Source: Allolobophora icterica (lineage: Eukaryota; Annelida; Clitellata; Crassiclitellata; Lumbricidae). Taken from it: a stretch of 64,000 nucleotides of DNA. A program made the translations under genes and the position numbers. Below, in pieces: positions 51,901 through 62,100 of this stretch. The stretch spans positions 21,665,532 to 21,729,531 of the forward strand of contig OY744612.1 in assembly GCA_963556255.1 (NCBI GenBank), given 5' to 3'. Below the pieces are notes generated by a model. The model saw nothing but the letters and a program-made list of their open reading frames with translations, did not search any database and had not been told where the DNA came from. Numbering within the stretch: the stretch's first letter is position 1; every line of letters begins with the position of its first letter.

Positions 51901-54900
51901 TTAGCCTTCCATGAACAATTTTTTCAAAAAATTTAGAAAAGTATGGCAAAATTGATATTGGCCTATAATTACTAAATTGGTTTTTGTCCCCAGACTTAAA
52001 GATTGGAATTATTTTGGCAATTTTTAGACTATTTGGGACAATACCAGTTACAATAGAACAGTTTATTATTTTTGCGAGAGGAATCGAAGCGGCTTCAATG
52101 GCAAATTTGGCAATTTGGGGGTCAATGCCATCTAAACCACTGCTGTGGGTGGGACGAAGTTCTTTTGCAATCGATCCTATTTCTGTAGGTGTTGTTAATT
52201 CAATTCCAGTGGAAAAGATGGTCGGATGTTTTAAGAAAGTCTTGAATGAAATTTCAGTGTCAGGAATTTTAGCTGCTAATTTGGGTCCAATTTCAGTGAA
52301 AAATTCATTAAATTTACAAGCAATAAGGCTTTTATCTTTAGTTTCTACATCATTGATAAGAAAACTATCTGTGATCGAAGAATTTCCTTTTCTACCCAGA
52401 AGTGTTTAAATTACACCCCACGTCTTACTCAAGTCATTTTCACAATTCAGAATTTTTTTATATAGTAGTTCCGCTCAGCAGCTTTGCGTATTTTTTAAAA
52501 TTTATTTCTATACGTGATAAAGTTGGTCTTATTATCCGGTGTGGGATTTTTAATGTATTTTTTTATACAGACGTGATTTCTTATTGCAGGATTTTAACAA
52601 AGCTGTAGTCATCCAGGGGTTCTTGATTCTATGGCTCTTTTTCGAAGAATAATTTGTTTTAGGGAAGGATTGTTCATATAATGACATATACTTCTCAATA
52701 AATAAGGAATAGGCAAGGGATGGGTCACTTTGCTCGCATGCTCGATTGACAGCTGACCAATCAGCAGCACAGCAAATCATCAAATTTGCGTTTGGCAGTC
52801 TCATTTATTATTCTTTTCTCATATATGGGAGTTTTGTCCACTGAGATCCTTGCAAAATTACTCTGTAATATAATGGGCAAATGATCAGATATGTCGTTTA
52901 TAATTATTGCAGATTCAATACAGTCGGACAAAGTATTTGTGAATATGTTATCGATCAAGGTAGCCGTGTCTGAAGTTATTCTGGTTGGCCTTAAAATTGT
53001 CGGCAAAAACCGATTGGAAGTTAGTGAGTTAAAGAATGTACGAGTAGTTAGGTGCGTATTTGCCTTGAGTAGGTCTAAATTATAGTCTCCAGCCAGAAAA
53101 GTATCATTATTCATCCGAGATAAATGTGACAAAATTTGGTCAAATTCCTGAATGACTATATCAAGACCAGTTCCTAGTGGCCTATAGATCACGCCCACCA
53201 ATAGGTCCTTCCCTGTTTTCTGCTTAATTTTAACAAACATACTTTCATAAGAACCAGACTTAGATGATGCCCAATCAGTTTCTAACACATGAAATTCAGT
53301 ACCTGTCCTTACAAAGAAACCCACACCTCCCCCTCTTCCATCCTTCCTACATTTGTATACAAAGGTATAATCGGGTATAAAGATAGTATCGGCTGTGTGT
53401 GTATCCAACCAGGTTTCTGTTAAGGCTAGAATTGTTGTCTGGGATTGAATTAACAAAATATTTACTTCAGCTACCGGGTACCTTATGCAGTAGGCTTCTA
53501 CAATAATTCATTTAAAAACGGGAAGAATGTCATCCAATAATTCATTAAAAAACGGGAAGAATGTCATTCAATAATTCATTTAAAAACGGGAAGAATGTCA
53601 TCCAATAATTCATTTAAAAACGGGAAGAATGGCATCCAATAATTCATTAAAAAACGGGAAGAATGTCATCCAATAATTCATTAAAAAACGGGAAGAATGT
53701 CATCCAATAATTCATTAAAAACGGGAAGAATGTCATTCAATAATTCATTTAAAAACGGGAAGAATGTCATCCAATAATTCATTTAAAAACGGGAAGAATG
53801 TCATCCAATAATTCATTAGAAAACGAGCAGAGACAAAGTGAGCGGTCACTATAAAAAAATTGTACGTCTAGTAGTCTACATTTAGGCTATATTTAGATGA
53901 AGGTGGTATTTCCCTTACTGTTTGAGACTATTTCTCGTTCGAGTTACATTTACTTCAACCCGGAGTACTGCTTGTCTTCTTTGAACCGCAAATAGCATCC
54001 TTTTCGAAACGAGGCGATTCTGTTTGGGGCTGTATTTGATAGAATGAACGTGAGAGTGGACAATGGACATGTTGATGCGCTGGATTGCAGCTGCAGATTT
54101 ACAAAGTAATAAGTAAGTAAATAAGTGAGTAATCTACGTTAGTGCGATACAAACGCCCAGACTTTAGAACAAAACGTGAACACTTATAACTTTGCTTTCT
54201 GTGGATGTAGGCCTGTGCGCATATCAACCAACTACCAGATGTGGTGCTCGAACGGATTCTTTTGAAAACTTGTCTTTTCAAAAGTAGTTCACTGACAACT
54301 GAAGATCTTCTCCCATTGGCTGCAGTTGACTATAACTGGTATCACCAGTTGAAGAAGAAAAGGTTGCACCAGCAGATTAAGCAAAAGCTGGCAGGTAAAA
54401 CCCGTTATATAAACGAGATTGATTTCGTCTTGGAATTTAGTATAAACATCAGTTGGAGTAATTTCATTTCATACAGAATGTTCTAATTTACTCAAGCTAA
54501 ACTATTTCATTCTTTTGTTTCATTTCAGAATATGTTTGTAATCATGTTTTATTAAATAACCTTTGTGAGTTTCAAAAGGCGCAATTTCAATCTCATTTGG
54601 GATATGCATAGGAACCTACACATATACTTGCCTCGACGACTCTATAGGCCTACTGAACCAATTTTACGTCCGTATAGATACAACCTCATGGACAAACCAC
54701 TATACTAGCTCTTCGTCTCGACAGCGATGATGCTTGCTACTGGAGGAGCAAAGTCGAATACTCTAGAAGATACTTAGGCCTACAGGCAAACCTTATAAAT
54801 TATATGTGTTGAAGGTACGCGGAAGTATGGGAGTAGCGCATTAGCGAATCTACACTCTTGAATGCCTTAGATGTCCTTTATAGGCAGGCTGCTCATTGTA

Positions 54901-57900
54901 CACTAGCATAAAGCAGGAATGCTACTTGTGAAGCGCCTTAATTTGAATGAAGAAACGCTAGCTAAGCCAAGGCATCGCTACACCAGCTTTGTATCAACTC
55001 ACGAAATATAGGCCTACCCAACTGGTAAATTATTACCATTCAATAACAATTACCTGGGTATGACATTCTTTGCAGCCCAGACTCGCGCAGTGCATTACCG
55101 AAAACATACGATCAGAAACAACCTGAAATACTTAACTGAAAGCATTCAACCATTGGCAAAGGTTGTTCAGCTACAAGAAGGCGCCGCTCCTTCGAGAGAA
55201 AGAGGTCTTATCGATCGGTTGCATGAGACGGAATGTCTCTCCAACAAACAATTGAGACTCGTTAGAGGGCGAAATCAGCGATTTAGAGACATGACCAAAG
55301 AACTCCTGAAAATCGCTCGATCATTTGACGAGACGCAATACGCTACGTTTGTTGAATGCCTACGTCAGACCAGACAACTGATGCCAGCCGATGTACTGGA
55401 ACGAGGCGGAGGTATACAGCTCATTCTGCGTCACAGTTTATTATGTAATTCTGCCTAGTTGCAATGCGTCACAAAACCGTATTATTATCTAATACTGCTT
55501 AGTAACCATGGGTCACAATACCGTCTTATTCGACAGTTATTTCACTGGTTCGGGCCGGGAGCGCCATTCATGCACTGGATATTCTTTATCTCAACGATTT
55601 TCACGAGAGCAAACGGAGACCGTTCGCTGCAGACTTTAGGTATTTGTGTTGCTGTTGAGTCAGCGGTGCAAAGCCACTCCGCTGCTCTGTACAGTAAGAA
55701 AGTAAGTAACACATTTGTTCACACGTTAATCTATAGTGGTAAGGGTACTAAACTTTCAATAGAGAGGTCGGTGGTTCATACCAACGCCAGGGCAGAAATT
55801 CTTCCTCCTCCTCCTACTCCTATTCCTCCTTCCTCTCCTTCCTCTTGTACTTGTTCTTGTTCTTGCTCTTCTTCTTGTTCTTGTTCTCGTTCTCCTTCTT
55901 ATTCTCCTCCTTCTCCTTCTTCTTCTTATTCTTGTTTTTGTTCTTCTTGTTCTTGTTCTTCTGGTTCTTCTTCTTGTTCTTGTTCTTCTTGTTCTTCTTG
56001 TTCTTCTTGTTCTTCTTCTTGTTCTTGTTCTTCTTGTTCTTCTTGTTTTTCTTGTTCTTGTTCTTCTTGTTCTTGTTCTTCTTGTTCTTGTTCTTCTTGT
56101 TCTTCTTGTTCTTCTTGTTCTTCTTATTCTTCTTGTTCTTGTTCTTGTTCTTGTTCTTGTTCTTGTTCTTCTTGTTCTTCTTGTTCTTCTTGTTCTTCTT
56201 GTTCTTGTTCTTCTTGTTCTTCTTCTTCTTCTTCTTCTTCTTCTTCTTCTTCTTCTTCTTCTTCTTCTTCTTCTTCTTCTTCTTCTTCTTCTTCTTCTTC
56301 TATGCAATTAAATCTTAATGTGCAACTTATTGTTCATATGCAAATAATATTTCAGTTGAAAAGTTAACACCGCGGTTTTATGCCCTTCTTTCATAAATAT
56401 CTTGTAGACACAGCCTTTAATTGACGGTTGAAAAAACCGTAAGCTTTAAGAAGCATCAAAGTACTTTTTAGTATTTTGATTGAGGTAGAAATTTTAACGC
56501 TAAATAAATGTATTGCCTATGTAATTATTACAACTGTGGTGCAAAGTAACAGTTTTGTGTTGTGTGGCTTTGCAGCCACAATTGAGATGAAAGTGATACT
56601 CACAAAAGAATCCAAACGGTTCACTGAAGAAATTATCTCAACCATAAATAAAATCCGAGATAAGATGTTTCCCCAAAAGAAAGAATTTGAGGAGGAGATA
56701 ATCCAGCTGATGGTTCACGAAATCGAAATTCTCGGTGCACAGAAAACGAACAAGGACACTATCGTCGTCTGGCTGTGGTGTTATTCACAGGAAAGTCTCT
56801 CCAGACTCAGGGAATTGAACATGCCAATCGGCCAATTACCCAGCCAGCTCTTCTGCATAACAGAAAAACTTGTCAAAACAACTTCCCAAGCCATTGTTCT
56901 GAAAACGTTGTATATTGAAGAGAAACAGCTGCTGCAAGATGTGTGTAAGTATGATCCTAACTGCTGAGTATAACTGCACTTGTAAGTTTACATTGGTATA
57001 TAGCGTCTCAAGGTCAAGAGGTGATCTCGACTTGCAAAGTGAATCATTAAAAACCACAGAATTTGTTTTTTACAGAGGACGTTAAAATTATTTGTAGTAT
57101 TTATTCTGAAACTAAATAAAACTTTTGTCAGAAGAATACGAATTAAAACAATTACAAATAAACCTTTTTCCTGGGGTAAGTTAATTTAGTTTAAAATTAG
57201 AGCCTATTGGAAAATTTACCCTGAAACCCACTTCCATTCTATCACATATAGGCTACATAAGACGGCGGAACCTGTTGACAGTTTTCCAAATGTGTTGTTT
57301 CAGTTTTTTTTAAATCTCGTTTTTGTCATCAAAACGCTCACATATTTGATAGGACTATTTCTAAAAATTTGCGCCGAGCAGTGCCGGATTTACGAAAAAG
57401 CATGGGGCCTCACAATCCGAAGAGGCCTAAAAAATTCAAAATTTTATTTGGGGAGGACTTTTAAAAATTTTATGTGTAGGCCCTACTGTATATATATACG
57501 CTCAGTAAATGTGTAGTTGTGTACTATATATATATATATATATATATACTCTGTATGGATTAATATAGGCATATATAGATAGTAGTCTTCAGATTTTGAG
57601 CATTTTTGTTATATATTATACTAGCTGGTTTACCCGGCGTTGCCCTGGGTTATAAGTTTCAATCCCTGTAGCGAATTCGCAGTGTTGTATACGCCTTGTC
57701 GCGTCTTGCGACCTCTGCCGTGGACTGACTGCTTCGCAGTCGCCCTCTGGCGACGACTGCTTCGCAGTCTCTCGTGGACTGACTGCTTCGCAGTCGAAGA
57801 GGGTGAACCCGGCGTTGGCGGTTTAAAGAAAACGGCAGAAATCTAGCCGTCACTGCCCTTAGTAAAGCAGAGTCTTTGAACATACAATTTTGCTGTAAAA

Positions 57901-59955
57901 CGATGAATATAGTTCGAATCGATCGTAATTAAATTTTGTGCGAAAGTAAACAACGTCGTTATGCGCATTACTAATGACGTTGGGCAATACCCGCGCCATA
58001 AATAGAACCGCTTGTCAGTGGAAGAGCGTTATTCGCATTATTAATGACGTTGTTGAATACCGGCGCCATAAATAGAACCGATTTGCAGTGGAAGCGTGAG
58101 GGACGGTCGGTTGGGTAGAGTTTTGGGGGATTTTCACCATGTTAGCGGTGAAAAGGGGGTACGCGAACCCCTCCACTGGGTGTCCGAAGCCGAGGCCGAC
58201 ACAGTAGTGAAAGGTTTCGAGTGAAAAGGTGCAAAATTGTAGAAGTTAAGCCCGGTCAAACAGACAGAGAGACAGACAGACAGAATTCTCGCTTTATTTA
58301 CATAGATAGAACTTTTTTCAACGGCTTGTGTACCAATTTCCGTCTTGCCTCAGTAAATGCATTCATTTTAAAATAATTTGAATTTTCACTTTAAATGCCT
58401 AGCTATTAAATAATTAATAGGCATAAGCCTGTTTTAAGTTTTGTGAGACCTTCTGGTGTAATTTTTAACAAGGGGCCGCCAAGCTTTATATAGCGTAGGG
58501 CCCACCGAGTCTAAATCCAGCACTGATGCCGAGTTCGTCTAAGAAATTACCCTTTCAGGCTTTTGAATTCAGCACTGCAGGGCAATGTAAAGGTTGTAAT
58601 CTGGTCGGCATCAGTCCATCCTCATTCAGCGCAATCTTCAGTATATTCTGCCAATGACGAACTGACGTGTGAACGTTTATCTGATGCACTCGAAATCCTT
58701 GCTGCAACCAACAGCATACTGTAGGGCCTACTAGGTCGACCTGCACAACTGGCTCAGAGATGGGCAGTGGTGTCGAAGTGCAGTAATCAGTGTATGTAAA
58801 ATAGTCTCACAGTCCTATATACTCCGAATTTTCAATTAATTAATCCAACATTGTCGCCAATTACAAATTCATTAGTTTCAGCGCACTTGTTTCTAAGGAA
58901 AACTTAGGTTGAAAACAATGCTAGGAAAAACTATAAATTTCGTTACATTGTTTAAGCTTCTATATTTTATTAAGTGACATGTACATTCACTATTATATGC
59001 TCGCTGTAAACATTTTGTTTCAGCTGTTTGTCCTCTTCCTATTCATATCAGCAAAATTCGAAATATTCGTGGAAAAGAGTTTTACGGAGTGGTGAAGTTT
59101 AAAAACAAGATATGCATCCTCAGCCAAAAGCCAAAGTTCATCCAAATCTGCAGCGAACAGCCTCCGTTTGCTGTCGTGCAAAGCCTTGAGATTAAGAAAA
59201 TCCAAAATCCTTACAGCATGGCAGCTGGTCCAGACTGTCTCTACGTCAAGGAATCGTTCATTGATAAGACGAACAAACAAGAAGTCCACTGCGTCTCGAA
59301 ACTCATATTTGAGTCTGAAGATTTTGGTCAAGACCGAGTCTTGCGTTGGCTGCCAAATATAAAGGAGAGTTTCGAGCTCTCAGCGTGCAGGGATGGCAGA
59401 TTGTTGCTGATGAGAGAGTGCCAGCCACCGACCTTGGAAATCTATGGCTCAAGAGCGCCAAACAACAATGAGGCCAGTCTGATTCATACCATCAACTTAG
59501 ATAAAGACTTCGGTCGATTGCAACACGCCGTTGAGACAGAGAGCGGAAATTTCGTCATCTGTCACTTTTTAGACTACTATTATTCGAAGTGCCATATCAG
59601 TGAGATAAATAAATCAGGACAAACTGTTCGTCGTTTCTATGCCAGAGACGATATACGGCAAGTGATGACTGTATACTCGCTTGCTCTGGACTCGTATGGT
59701 CGAGTGTTTGTGGCTGATTTTGGCAGCAATCAAGTAGTTCTATTGGATTCTCAGCTTAAGTGGATTCAGGTCGTCCTGTCTTTGGCTAAGGATGGTCTGA
59801 TGCAGCCTGCTGCACTATGGTACGATGAAAAAATGAAGCAGCTGGTTGCAGCACAACGATCCACAAGAAAGGATTGTTCTACCAATACGAATCCAGTTAC
59901 AATGGAACCAGCGATTTACGTGGTTGACATTCCCGCTCTTACAAAGGCATTGTAG
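43004..59955 (+). CDS. gene 2: CC-NHL-Fbox-CARD-TRADDN-like-NHL protein (7 exons)
   Basis: Exons 43004-43424, 44380-45232, 48246-48300, 54211-54394, 55076-55411, 56576-56944, 59024-59955. Phases are 1,2,0,1,1,1; 3150 nt give 1049 residues with no internal stop. Approximate domain positions: leader and coiled coil 1-140, propeller a 141-424, linker 425-443, F-box 444-504, CARD 505-616, TRADD-N-like 617-739, propeller b 740-1049. The last five exons equal those of gene 1 in length, and replacements between the genes keep the frames. This supports two functional paralogues from a segmental duplication. The exon 1 donor is GTTAGA rather than GTAAGA, which may lower splicing of the first intron. 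Introns carry a minisatellite with a nested CR1-like element, a long TTCTTG tract and a hAT element. Cellular role inferred only: ubiquitin-ligase adaptor linked to death-fold signalling. Confidence 0.76.
44380..45232 (+). CDS. gene 2 exon 2: NHL-like propeller a
   Basis: Acceptor TTTTCATTTAG, phase 1; donor CTTAG|GTAGGT, phase 2, a good consensus. About 284 residues, with VDSWDRLIVADSGSNRVILL as the clearest NHL blade. It differs from gene 1 mainly in three loops (after CLYVTD, after HVLIL, after FVISY), whereas the last 110 residues are nearly unchanged. The TAG stop at 45234 falls inside the donor. Confidence 0.78.
45928..45985. repeat. (CAT)n microsatellite
   Basis: About 19 CAT units in gene 2 intron 2. 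Confidence 0.93.
46045..46840 (-). mobile_element. mariner-type element with long inverted repeats, internally deleted
   Basis: TATA flanks both ends (TA target). Ends CACTGTGTCCCGATGAAAAG / CTTTTCATCGGAACACAGTG extend into inverted repeats of about 215 bp (46045-46260, 46640-46840). The 796-bp element keeps only part of a transposase. It lies in gene 2 intron 2 and is absent from gene 1. Confidence 0.85.
46278..46600 (-). pseudogene. mariner transposase C-terminal fragment
   Basis: On the - strand the sequence reads IQQDSAPAHRARDTIALL, WSPNRSDLNPVDYQIWSVL and ends CVREQGGHFEH with a stop, the catalytic-domain end of Tc1/mariner transposases. One frameshift lies near 46395 and the N-terminal half is missing. 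Confidence 0.8.
46927..47091. repeat. perfect 165-bp palindrome
   Basis: Two 82-bp arms (46927-47008 and 47010-47091) are exact reverse complements around the single base 47009. The right half resembles 36365-36455 of the partial copy (GAATGAAAATTTGTACTTGA ... TTTGTACTAATAAAG), while the left half has no counterpart there. The palindrome is therefore new in gene 2 intron 2. Confidence 0.88.
47195..47472 (+). mobile_element. CR1-like non-LTR 3' end
   Basis: Broken frames contain SDRLDILVPRVRT and the end TGAATGGTGTGTGCCGAGAG then GCGCTTTATAAATGCC, related to the intron 6 CR1-like copy of gene 1. Confidence 0.65.
48246..48300 (+). CDS. gene 2 exon 3: 55-bp linker exon
   Basis: Acceptor CCATGTTTCAG, donor TTTG|GTGAGT, as in gene 1. 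With the AG from exon 2 it reads R, then PPDEMESKDDPIYQSPAL, phase 0 out. Relative to gene 1 the residues QSYH become PIYQ, with no frame change. Confidence 0.76.
48840..49440 (+). pseudogene. non-LTR retrotransposon RT C-terminal relic
   Basis: The frame at 49134-49340 contains GRPKKKWIDNVLEDIEDRGW and ELARDRPKWRSFVGA, the standard end of RTE/Jockey-type RT polyproteins. The upstream part is frameshifted. It lies in gene 2 intron 3. Confidence 0.72.
50142..50272. repeat. 34-bp minisatellite, gene 2 intron 3 (left part)
   Basis: About four units of GGGAAGAATGTCATCCAATA plus ATTCATTAAAAAAC, related to the gene 1 array. Interrupted by the CR1-like element; resumes at 53500. Confidence 0.88.
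51110..51949 (-). pseudogene. RT domain of the CR1-like element
   Basis: An open stretch of 279 codons covers the palm domain with the FADD catalytic box and the GVPQGS motif. The amino-terminal fingers lie in broken sequence upstream. Confidence 0.85.
52761..53456 (-). pseudogene. endonuclease domain of the CR1-like element
   Basis: APE-type endonuclease missing its first strands (starts near ILALTETWLD). Catalytic Glu in TETW, GDYN and SDH are present. The frame ends by a shift near 52765. Confidence 0.85.
53500..53825. repeat. 34-bp minisatellite, gene 2 intron 3 (right part)
   Basis: About nine units of AAACGGGAAGAATGTCATCC with AATAATTCATTTA/TTAAA variants. The last unit (ATTAGAAAACGAGCAGAGA) matches the end of the gene 1 array at 16234-16252, which fixes both arrays at the same place. 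Confidence 0.9.
54211..54394 (+). CDS. gene 2 exon 4: F-box
   Basis: 184 bp, acceptor GTGGATGTAG, donor CTGGCAG|GTAAAA. It reads INQLPDVVLERILLKTCLF, LTTEDLLPLAAVDYNWYHQL, RLHQQIKQKL. Replacements relative to gene 1 (A/T, I/T, A/P, S/A, V/L, R/Q) are conservative and leave the F-box core unchanged. Expected Skp1 contact; not shown by the sequence itself. Confidence 0.76.
55076..55411 (+). CDS. gene 2 exon 5: CARD
   Basis: 336 bp, acceptor ACATTCTTTGCAG, donor GGCGGAG|GTATAC, phase 1. The CARD core reads ERGLIDRLHETECLSNKQLR, FRDMTKELLKIARSFDETQY and FVECLRQTRQLMPADVLERG. Gene 1/gene 2 differences fall mostly on exposed positions of helices 1 to 3. Confidence 0.8.
55795..56301. repeat. long TTCTTG/TTC microsatellite, gene 2 intron 5
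   Basis: About 500 bp of mixed TTC and TTG triplets, ending in about 27 pure TTC units. On the + strand it is a continuous polypyrimidine-rich tract 270 bp before the exon 6 acceptor. Frames across it are low-complexity artefacts. Confidence 0.95.
56576..56944 (+). CDS. gene 2 exon 6: TRADD-N-like domain
   Basis: 369 bp, acceptor TGGCTTTGCAG, donor GATGTGT|GTAAGT, phase 1. It reads TIEMKVILTKESKRFTEEII, PQKKEFEEEIIQLMVHEIEI, VVWLWCYSQESLSRLREL, LFCITEKLVK. Secondary-structure order as in gene 1. The family assignment rests on pattern only. Confidence 0.68.
57379..58525. mobile_element. hAT-like element in gene 2 intron 6
   Basis: Ends CAGTGCCGGATTTACG and CTAAATCCAGCACTG are inverted. The flanks GCGCCGAG and ATGCCGAG form an 8-bp duplication with two differences. 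No transposase recognised. Another repeat is nested inside (about 57610-58310). Absent from gene 1 at the equivalent site near 20090. Confidence 0.75.
57610..58310. repeat. nested repeat with TTTACCCGGCGTTGCCC end
   Basis: Starts near ACTAGCTGGTTTACCCGGCG and ends in a GACAGACAGACAG run, then TTTATTTACATAGATAGAAC. This layout is common to a dispersed invertebrate repeat whose class I cannot assign. It includes three GACTGCTTCGCAGTC hairpins at 57727-57790. Confidence 0.5.
59024..59955 (+). CDS. gene 2 exon 7: NHL-like beta-propeller b (terminal)
   Basis: 932 bp, acceptor ATTTTGTTTCAG; 310 codons to TAG. It shares with gene 1 RNIRGKEFYGVVKFKNKICI, CRDGRLLLMREC and the NHL blade LALDSYGRVFVADFGSNQVV (Cys to Phe relative to gene 1). 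Length is equal overall through compensating one-codon changes: one codon fewer near ESFIDKTN and one more near FLDYYYSK. Confidence 0.85.
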
Positions 59956-60081
59956 CGATGAAATATGAAATCGTTTGACAGCCATGTCTCCATCTCTTAA
60001 CTTGAATCAGTTTAATTGAATCTGTAAAATGTTCTGAACTTAAGGACTTTTTAAATATTAAATAAAGACTTTTAATAAATG

Positions 60082-60087
60082 AATAAA
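60082..60087 (+). terminator. polyadenylation signal of gene 2
   Basis: AATAAA in ATGAATAAAACTTTAATCAG, the counterpart of 23115-23120; an additional AATAAA lies at about 60060. Confidence 0.7.
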
Positions 60088-60239
60088 ACTTTAATCAGAC
60101 ACATTGCGTCGTGTTTGTAAATGCGCGTTGAATTTCTTGAGGTAGTCGCCAAAATAATCATTTACGGTATTGCTAGAGAATGCGTTTAGATGAGTCTGGC
60201 CTACAACTGAATTCCTCTGATGCTTCGTCTATTTCGTCT

Positions 60240-60900
60240 ATTATATGCAAAGTTTGAATCGCTGGAGTAGACTAATAAGGCTGTTCAGTGTTCATCCTCA
60301 GCAAATTCAAAACTTTCTAATGTTCATGATTTCTCTCAAGGGCTTCGTCGTTCCTTATCTATAAATCGAGCAAACATCGCCCCACTCTCGCCTTCCGTCG
60401 ATGCTCGGGCGTAAGCGAATAACATTCCGTGTAGTCACGATCAGCAGTAACAGAAAATTTCTCTGACCTTAAGCAGCTGCACTGACTGCTACATGTGACG
60501 CTGATTGTTTCGAGTCGATGTGATTCTCGATTTCCAATAAATGTCTTCTAATAGGACTGTATCGTAGACGAACGTGGGGTCGTGCACCAAGCTTACTTAG
60601 CCTCTACAGTCTACTCCAAAATAAAATTGTCGCCATGTAAAGCCAAGGCTGATGAGAACGCTCTCGAATAGTAAACTCCGACACGGGAGCATGCTAATCA
60701 ATTGAGATAACTGAGTAAAAATTCTACACGATCGTCGACGCAAGTATCAGTCGTCGGACCACTGACGTTGCAAACTTCTGACTTGGAGAGTTAGTCAAGG
60801 AGAGGGATGCGGTGTGGACAATGGACATGCTACCACTAGCTCCTGGCGATCGTTACATTAGTCGGAACCGTGACCGCGTGAACCCACAACCCGACATCAG
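60240..60900 (-). pseudogene. endonuclease relic after gene 2
   Basis: Diverged copy of 23290-23920 (CTTCCGTCGATGCTCGGG, CGTAAGCGAATAACATT, GACTGA/CGTCGACG tokens). More damaged than the first copy. Shows that the duplicated unit extends past the polyadenylation site. Confidence 0.55.
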
Positions 60901-61229
60901 TGACCAGGCTTTTCACTGGTCGTTTCAGGTACGGGTTCTATGGTAGGAGTAAAAGAGATAATGGTACACCCGGTTTTTCCCGTACCGACGTGACGTTTTG
61001 GGGTTACCTGTATAAAGTTAGAGAGTCTCTAGTAATAGAGAAGCTTGCATCTTCTAGGTACTTGTTATAACTGGTGGAATCCTAAGCATCAAATGCGTGT
61101 GTTGACCATAACTCCGTGCACCTTACTGAACTTGGCATTCATTAATAGATGTTCAAATTACAGTCACAAAGTGGCTTGTTTCCTTCTTGCATCTTGAATC
61201 CTCATTCGAAGAAATTTGAGTACCGGTAC

Positions 61230-61345
61230 AGATGGAATGCATGTTCCGCGGCATTCATGGCACAATTTAAACATAATCACGGTTTGTCCTCGTATAATGG
61301 CGAATCACTACTACAACACAACCAGAAAAAGTCACTAGGCAGGTA
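61230..61345 (+). pseudogene. conserved coding-like block downstream of gene 2
   Basis: CSAAFMAQFKHNHGLSSYNG then ESLLQHNQKKSLGR and a stop at GGCAG|GTAG. Paralogue of 25834-25948. It might be an upstream exon of a next family member outside the window. Confidence 0.35.
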
Positions 61346-62100
61346 GCTTTTCATATAGCTAGTTGCCGAAATATTGGGATAAATCCCTGGTTGGATGATC
61401 TTTGCCCCGTCACACTCGAGGTCTTTTGCCTCGAGTCACCGTGGACGTGACAGGGTATGAATATTAATATTACACCTTTATGTCGTTCGGTTACCTTGTA
61501 TCAGATGAAAAGCAAAGTATTTTCACTATTTACTATTACTAATTAGTTTAACATATGATAGACAATCTCATCGCCTCAAAACATAGAATTGTAGGCCTAC
61601 ATAGCACATTTTATTACGAACGACAAGGACTTAAGTTTGTTTCTGAAACTTGCGATTCATGATTTCTGGACGATTTTATACCATCATTCGCTAGATTACA
61701 TTCTTCACGTTTCCACTAGGGCTGGTCCAAAAATTTCCAACAAATTTGAAAATAATCCCCAGGAAGGGGCCTTTGCATCGAGGGTGCCTTTTGTCTCAAC
61801 TCGCCCCTTCTCAAACGATGCTACACTCTGCCTAATGTAGGTTAGGCGGTATACTGTGCGTGGCGAAGGTGGTTTGCTGCCATGGTTCACAATAGAAATT
61901 TTTGGTATTGCAGAGGCACCGCTTATCGCAATCGGCCAGGCAGCCTCCAACAAACTTAAAACATACATACATACATGCATACATTTATACATATAGAGGT
62001 GCATGGACACATACATACTACGTATACATTATACGTATACATACATAGACACATACATACATACACACATACATACATACTACATACATACATGCATATA

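Larger units (their letters stand above)
50273..53499 (-). mobile_element. CR1-like non-LTR retrotransposon (about 3.2 kb)
   Basis: On the - strand. The 3' end (50273) carries a GATT tail. Endonuclease at 52761-53456 has LTETWLDTHTADTIFIPDY, FLAGDYNLDLL and ISDHLPIIL. RT at 51110-51949 has GQHGFRSGHSTYMAVLEMHD, FFDLSKAFDTVNHDIL, GVPQGSVLGPLLFLIYVND and FADDTNVF. The C-terminal part is at 50655-51068. Frameshifts near 52765 and between 51950 and 52410 break the polyprotein, and the 5' end is truncated at the start of the endonuclease. Inserted within the 34-bp array, opposite to gene 2. Confidence 0.88.

Noticed and set aside
55459..56367. Ser/Cys-rich, Arg/Thr-rich and Phe/Leu-rich frames
   Set aside because: All arise from the TTC/TTG microsatellite within gene 2 intron 5.
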